Positions 34,106 to 37,419 of a stretch of DNA of 37,419 nucleotides are shown here, piece by piece. Positions within the stretch are counted from its first letter, which is position 1; every line of letters begins with the position of its first letter. Both the position numbers and the translations under genes were made by a program. The notes under the pieces were generated by a model. That model searched no databases and was not told the DNA's origin. It worked only from the letters and a program-made list of their open reading frames with translations. The DNA comes from Candidatus Gastranaerophilales bacterium (GTDB lineage Bacteria > Cyanobacteriota > Vampirovibrionia > Gastranaerophilales > Gastranaerophilaceae), in NCBI GenBank assembly GCA_944324425.1, contig CALUWE010000019.1, positions 1-37,419 of the forward strand. The letters run 5' to 3'.

Positions 34106-35553
34106 AATTTTTCTAATTCATAAATTATAAAATTTGGATTTTCGTTTTTGAAATAAGGCTTTAAAATAAGCTTATATTTTTTGCCGAAATAAACGGGAAA
34201 CATTTTTCTATCCGATATTCCTAAATTTATTTTGTTTTTATCTAAAGAGTTTGCAAATTCATCAATTAAAAAAGTTCTTTTTTCTTTTTTCATATAATGC
34301 CTATATTCTTCTTTTGAATATTTTTCATCGCCAAAAACATTGTAAATTTTGGTTTCTTTTAAATAGGGCATAATGCCTGTCGATGTTTGAGAAAAATTAT
34401 CAAGCGCATATATTTTTTTGTTGCCGTCAAATAACTTTTCTTTTTTTATAATTTCATAAATTTCTTTTGTTTTTGAATGGTAAACTTCCGATAAAAACAA
34501 GGTATCAAAAAACATTGTTGTTATTGTAAATAATGAAACAAGAGTTAAAAATAAAATTTTAAAAGGCTTTTCAAAAACATTTTTTTGGTTTTCTTCATTC
34601 CTATAAAGCCAAATAGCTGAAATTAAATATATATAAAAGAAAAGATAGTGCCACCAAGCACCTGAATATTTGAATGTAAAAAGCGAAAACATTAAAAGAT
34701 AGGTTGTTGTTAAAAAGAAAAAACTCCTTTTATTTTTAAATAAAAATAAAAATGAAAAAAGAACCGTTAAAAGCGCAATTAAGGCTGTAAATTTATTAAA
34801 AATATAAGGCAGGGTTAAATGTTTAAAATCTATAAAATAAAAATATGTTATTAAATTATAGAAAAATATTTTTTCTTTGAATAATGCTTCAATATCAGGA
34901 TGATATGCGCCAAGCAATTGAACAAAAACTAAAATTGCACCAAAAAATAAAATTAAAAATGAATAAATTAAATTCTTTTTATCAACTTTTTCTTTTATGA
35001 TGTCAAAAATAAAAATTAACCCTAAAATAAATGCCCCAATTAATGCCATTGCAGATGTATTTGCAAGCAAAATTAAAAGAAATGAAACTAAAACTGGCTT
35101 TTTTATTCTTTCTTTCCATAAAGTTAAAATTAAAAATAAAAATAAAATACCAATCGAATAACACCTTGCAACTTGCGCAAAATACCAAAAGATAGGAAAT
35201 GAAAATGTTATCAAAGCTTTTTCAACGGTTTTAAACGGGGAAGAACGCCAAAAAACAAACATTGCAAGAATGCAGAATAACCAATTTAAAATATACATTG
35301 AATACGGGTAAAATAAATTATTTTTTGAAAAAGGCATTAAAAGCAAATGCCAAATAAAAAGGTGCCCCTCGAATTTTTCAATTTTAAAAAGCTCAATTAA
35401 ATTAAAGCTTTTAGAAACCATCCAAGCGTGGGCTTCATCAAAAAACGGGGTTCTATTTAACATTAAAATAAATGTCAAAATGGCAAAAACGGCAAAAAAT
35501 GCCCAAGATAGGGTTTTTGCCGTTTTATCGTTATTTTTTAAATTAAGGTTCAA
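34102..35553 (-). CDS. Multi-pass GT-C-type (PMT/ArnT-like) membrane glycosyltransferase
   Basis: 483 residues, with about eleven hydrophobic segments in residues 12-360 and a soluble tail (about 375-483). NRTPFFDEAHAWMVSKSF has the Asp-Glu of the first periplasmic loop of GT-C/GT39 enzymes, and EGHLFIWHLLLMPF resembles the usual HPPL..LL. Such enzymes move sugars from polyprenyl-phosphate donors onto lipids, glycans or proteins at the outer face of the inner membrane. The start is TTG with AAGGAA upstream, directly abutting the alaS stop. The acceptor is unknown, and the subfamily is uncertain. Confidence 0.75.
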   Translation of the reverse strand: MNLNLKNNDKTAKTLSWAFFAVFAILTFILMLNRTPFFDEAHAWMVSKSFNLIELFKIEKFEGHLFIWHLLLMPFSKNNLFYPYSMYILNWLFCILAMFVFWRSSPFKTVEKALITFSFPIFWYFAQVARCYSIGILFLFLILTLWKERIKKPVLVSFLLILLANTSAMALIGAFILGLIFIFDIIKEKVDKKNLIYSFLILFFGAILVFVQLLGAYHPDIEALFKEKIFFYNLITYFYFIDFKHLTLPYIFNKFTALIALLTVLFSFLFLFKNKRSFFFLTTTYLLMFSLFTFKYSGAWWHYLFFYIYLISAIWLYRNEENQKNVFEKPFKILFLTLVSLFTITTMFFDTLFLSEVYHSKTKEIYEIIKKEKLFDGNKKIYALDNFSQTSTGIMPYLKETKIYNVFGDEKYSKEEYRHYMKKEKRTFLIDEFANSLDKNKINLGISDRKMFPVYFGKKYKLILKPYFKNENPNFIIYELEKF

Positions 35554-37419
35554 TTAATTTTCCTTTATTTCACGTTCAAGGTCGGCTAAAATATTCACTG
35601 CATTTGTTATATCTTTAGCAGAACCTTGCGCCATATTCGGTTTGCCGCCGCCATTGCCGTTCATAAGCTTTGTAATTTTAGAAACAATATTTCCTGCAGA
35701 AATTCCTGCTTTAACAAAACCGTCAGTTACTTTTGAAATTACAACAGCGCCGCCTTCAGCTTTTTTGCAGCAAAGAACAATAACGGATTCTCCCCCTATG
35801 CGTTTTGCAAGCATTTCAACGCTTATTCTGATAGCACCTAACGGCATATCTTCTGCCATAGAAATAAAGAGTTTGCCTTTTTGACCTTTAATTTCAATAT
35901 CTTCAGCTTTTGAAATAAGTGAATCAAATTTTGCTTGAGTGATTTTATTTTCAAGATCCGTTATTTTAGAATTTTGTTCTTTAATTTCATCTGTTAATTT
36001 TTGGATTTTATTTTCAATATCTTCAGGCTTTATTTTGTTATTTTGTGCAATTTCAAATAACAAATCGGCTTTTTCATTTAAGAAATTAAGCGCAGCATCA
36101 GAGCAAAGCGCTTCAACTCTTCGAACACCTTGTGAAATTGCGCTTTCAGAAACAATTTTTGCAAGCCTTAAATCAGATGTATTTGAAACGTGCGTGCCGC
36201 CGCAAAGTTCTTTAGACATTGTTTCTTTATCATTTGAAAATGAAACAACACGAACCTTTTCGCCGTATTTTTCGCCAAAAAGTGCCATAGCGCCCGATTT
36301 TTTGGCGGTTTCAATATCCATAATTTCTGTGCTGCCTGCTAAGCCTTCTTTAATCCATTCATTTATATATTTTTCTGTTTTTTTGATTTCATCTTTTGTG
36401 AGTGCTCTTGAAAATGAAAAATCGAACCTTGTTTTATTTTCTTCAACCCAAGACCCCGCCTGATGAACTTCATTTCCTAAAACTTTAATTAAAGCGGCTT
36501 GAAGAAGGTGCGCCAGCGAGTGGTGTTTTTTAATTTCTTCTCTTTTTTGAAGGTCAATTTTGGCTTTAACGGTTTCACCTTTTTTAATTGAACCAAAACC
36601 TCTATGAACAAAAACTTTGCCGGCTTTAAAGGTTTTATGAACTTCAAAATAAGAATTTCCTGATGTTATAAGCCCAAAATCGCCAATTTGACCGCCCGAT
36701 TCAGCATAAAATGGCGTTACATCCAAAATCACATCGGCTTCATCACCTTCAATTGAATCAACATTGCTGCCGTCTTTTACAATGGCTAAAACTTTTGCAT
36801 TTTCTTCATTTGATTCATACCCTGTAAATTTGGTGTCGGGATTATTTGTATAGTTAAGGTCATCCGTTAAAACAACCTTTTGCATAGAAGCCCTTGCCAT
36901 TTGTTTTTGGTTTTCCATTTCTTTTTTATAGCCGATTTCATCTACTTTAAGGCCGTTTTCTTCGGCTATTTCTTTTGTTAATTCAAACGGGAAACCGAAT
37001 GTATCATACAATTTAAAAGCATCTAACCCATTAATTGTATCTTTATTTTCTTGTTTTAGCTTAGTCATAATTTCTTCAATATTATGGTAGCCTCTGTCTA
37101 AAGTTAATTTAAACCTTTCTTCTTCAAGTTTCACGGTTTTTAAGATTTTTTCTTTGTTTTCAATTAATTCAGGGTAGGCATCTTTATAATTATCAATAAC
37201 TTTATTTATAACAGGTTCCATAAAAGGAAGTTCTAAGCCTAATAAATACCCGTGGCGAAGCGCACGCCTTAAAATCATTCTTAAAACGTATCCTCTGCCT
37301 TCGTTAGTCGGTAAAATGCCGTCTGCTATCATAAAGGAAACACACCTTGCATGGTCTGTTACTATCCTTAATGAAATATCTGTTTTTTCGTTTTCTTTAT
37401 ATTTTTTGCCTGAAATTTC
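35554..37419 (-). CDS. alaS: Alanyl-tRNA synthetase, missing its N-terminus (beyond right edge)
   Basis: 621 residues visible; the frame stays open to the window edge with SGKKYKENEKTDISLRIVTD, the typical AlaRS stretch upstream of ADGILPTNEGRGYVLRMILR. The catalytic N-terminal ~240 residues lie outside. Present are the tRNA-recognition helices, the editing domain with zinc ligands (HHSLAHLLQ and LCGGTHVSNTSD) and a C-terminal C-Ala domain ending GNGGGKPNMAQGSAKDI. It charges tRNA-Ala and deacylates Ser-/Gly-tRNA-Ala. The first in-frame ATG in view (37332) is internal, not the start. Confidence 0.96.
   Translation of the reverse strand, partial: EISGKKYKENEKTDISLRIVTDHARCVSFMIADGILPTNEGRGYVLRMILRRALRHGYLLGLELPFMEPVINKVIDNYKDAYPELIENKEKILKTVKLEEERFKLTLDRGYHNIEEIMTKLKQENKDTINGLDAFKLYDTFGFPFELTKEIAEENGLKVDEIGYKKEMENQKQMARASMQKVVLTDDLNYTNNPDTKFTGYESNEENAKVLAIVKDGSNVDSIEGDEADVILDVTPFYAESGGQIGDFGLITSGNSYFEVHKTFKAGKVFVHRGFGSIKKGETVKAKIDLQKREEIKKHHSLAHLLQAALIKVLGNEVHQAGSWVEENKTRFDFSFSRALTKDEIKKTEKYINEWIKEGLAGSTEIMDIETAKKSGAMALFGEKYGEKVRVVSFSNDKETMSKELCGGTHVSNTSDLRLAKIVSESAISQGVRRVEALCSDAALNFLNEKADLLFEIAQNNKIKPEDIENKIQKLTDEIKEQNSKITDLENKITQAKFDSLISKAEDIEIKGQKGKLFISMAEDMPLGAIRISVEMLAKRIGGESVIVLCCKKAEGGAVVISKVTDGFVKAGISAGNIVSKITKLMNGNGGGKPNMAQGSAKDITNAVNILADLEREIKEN

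Overview
The window is 37.4 kb of AT-rich, gene-dense bacterial chromosome. Almost every gene is recognisable as housekeeping. The lipopolysaccharide-transport genes (an LptB ATPase and an LptF/G permease) and an MlaE-type lipid permease indicate a Gram-negative envelope. Rubredoxin plus a rubrerythrin with its rubredoxin domain at the N-terminus suggests an anaerobe. ATP synthase beta and epsilon form their own two-gene unit, apart from the other subunits, which is the cyanobacterial arrangement. Together with the low GC and the absence of any photosynthesis gene, this suggests a non-photosynthetic cyanobacterial relative (Melainabacteria/Vampirovibrionia, for example a gut Gastranaerophilales). 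That placement is an inference from gene order and content, not from a phylogenetic marker.

Layout. 1-5690 (minus): prfB (with a programmed +1 frameshift), hisS, lptB, lptF/G-type permease, a phosphodiester glycosidase, a pilin-like small protein and a hotdog thioesterase that runs off the left edge. 5766-11464 (plus): apt, gmk, coaBC, a Nif3-like gene, then aroC-aroK-aroB, packed with overlaps. 11547-12551: gap, with its own promoter and terminator. 12718-12800 (minus): tRNA-Leu(CAG). 12915-14865: a small accessory-looking patch with an XRE/S24-type regulator, a perfect inverted-repeat operator in its promoter, and three unrecognised small genes. 14949-17850: atpD-atpC and a secreted zinc metalloprotease three bases downstream. 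17914-18615: rubredoxin and rubrerythrin. 18693-21419 (minus): a two-subunit CoA-transferase and a large unrecognised protein. 21534-22274: mlaE. 22276-26035 (minus): anchored thioredoxin-like protein, SEC-C protein, tlyA, an 86-residue unknown, tatD and a 53-residue unknown. 26134-27263: tsaE-tsaB. 27354-32424: a three-gene glutamate synthase in which the last gene fuses the GXGXG domain, the GltD reductase and a C-terminal ferredoxin domain. 32421-33323 (minus): Xer-type recombinase. 33461-34105: unknown. 34102-37419 (minus): alaS (N-terminus beyond the right edge) followed by a GT-C-type membrane protein.

The genes cover translation and tRNA modification (prfB, hisS, alaS, tsaB, tsaE, tlyA), the shikimate pathway, CoA and nucleotide metabolism, energy (gap, ATP synthase), nitrogen assimilation (glutamate synthase) and envelope building. 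No CRISPR array, insertion sequence, rRNA or prophage was seen. The points most worth a second look are the fused glutamate synthase gene, the regulator whose two self-cleavage residues both look replaced and which has its own operator, the inverted repeat over the atp promoter, the metalloprotease attached to the atp genes, and promoters so close to start codons that their mRNAs would be nearly leaderless.
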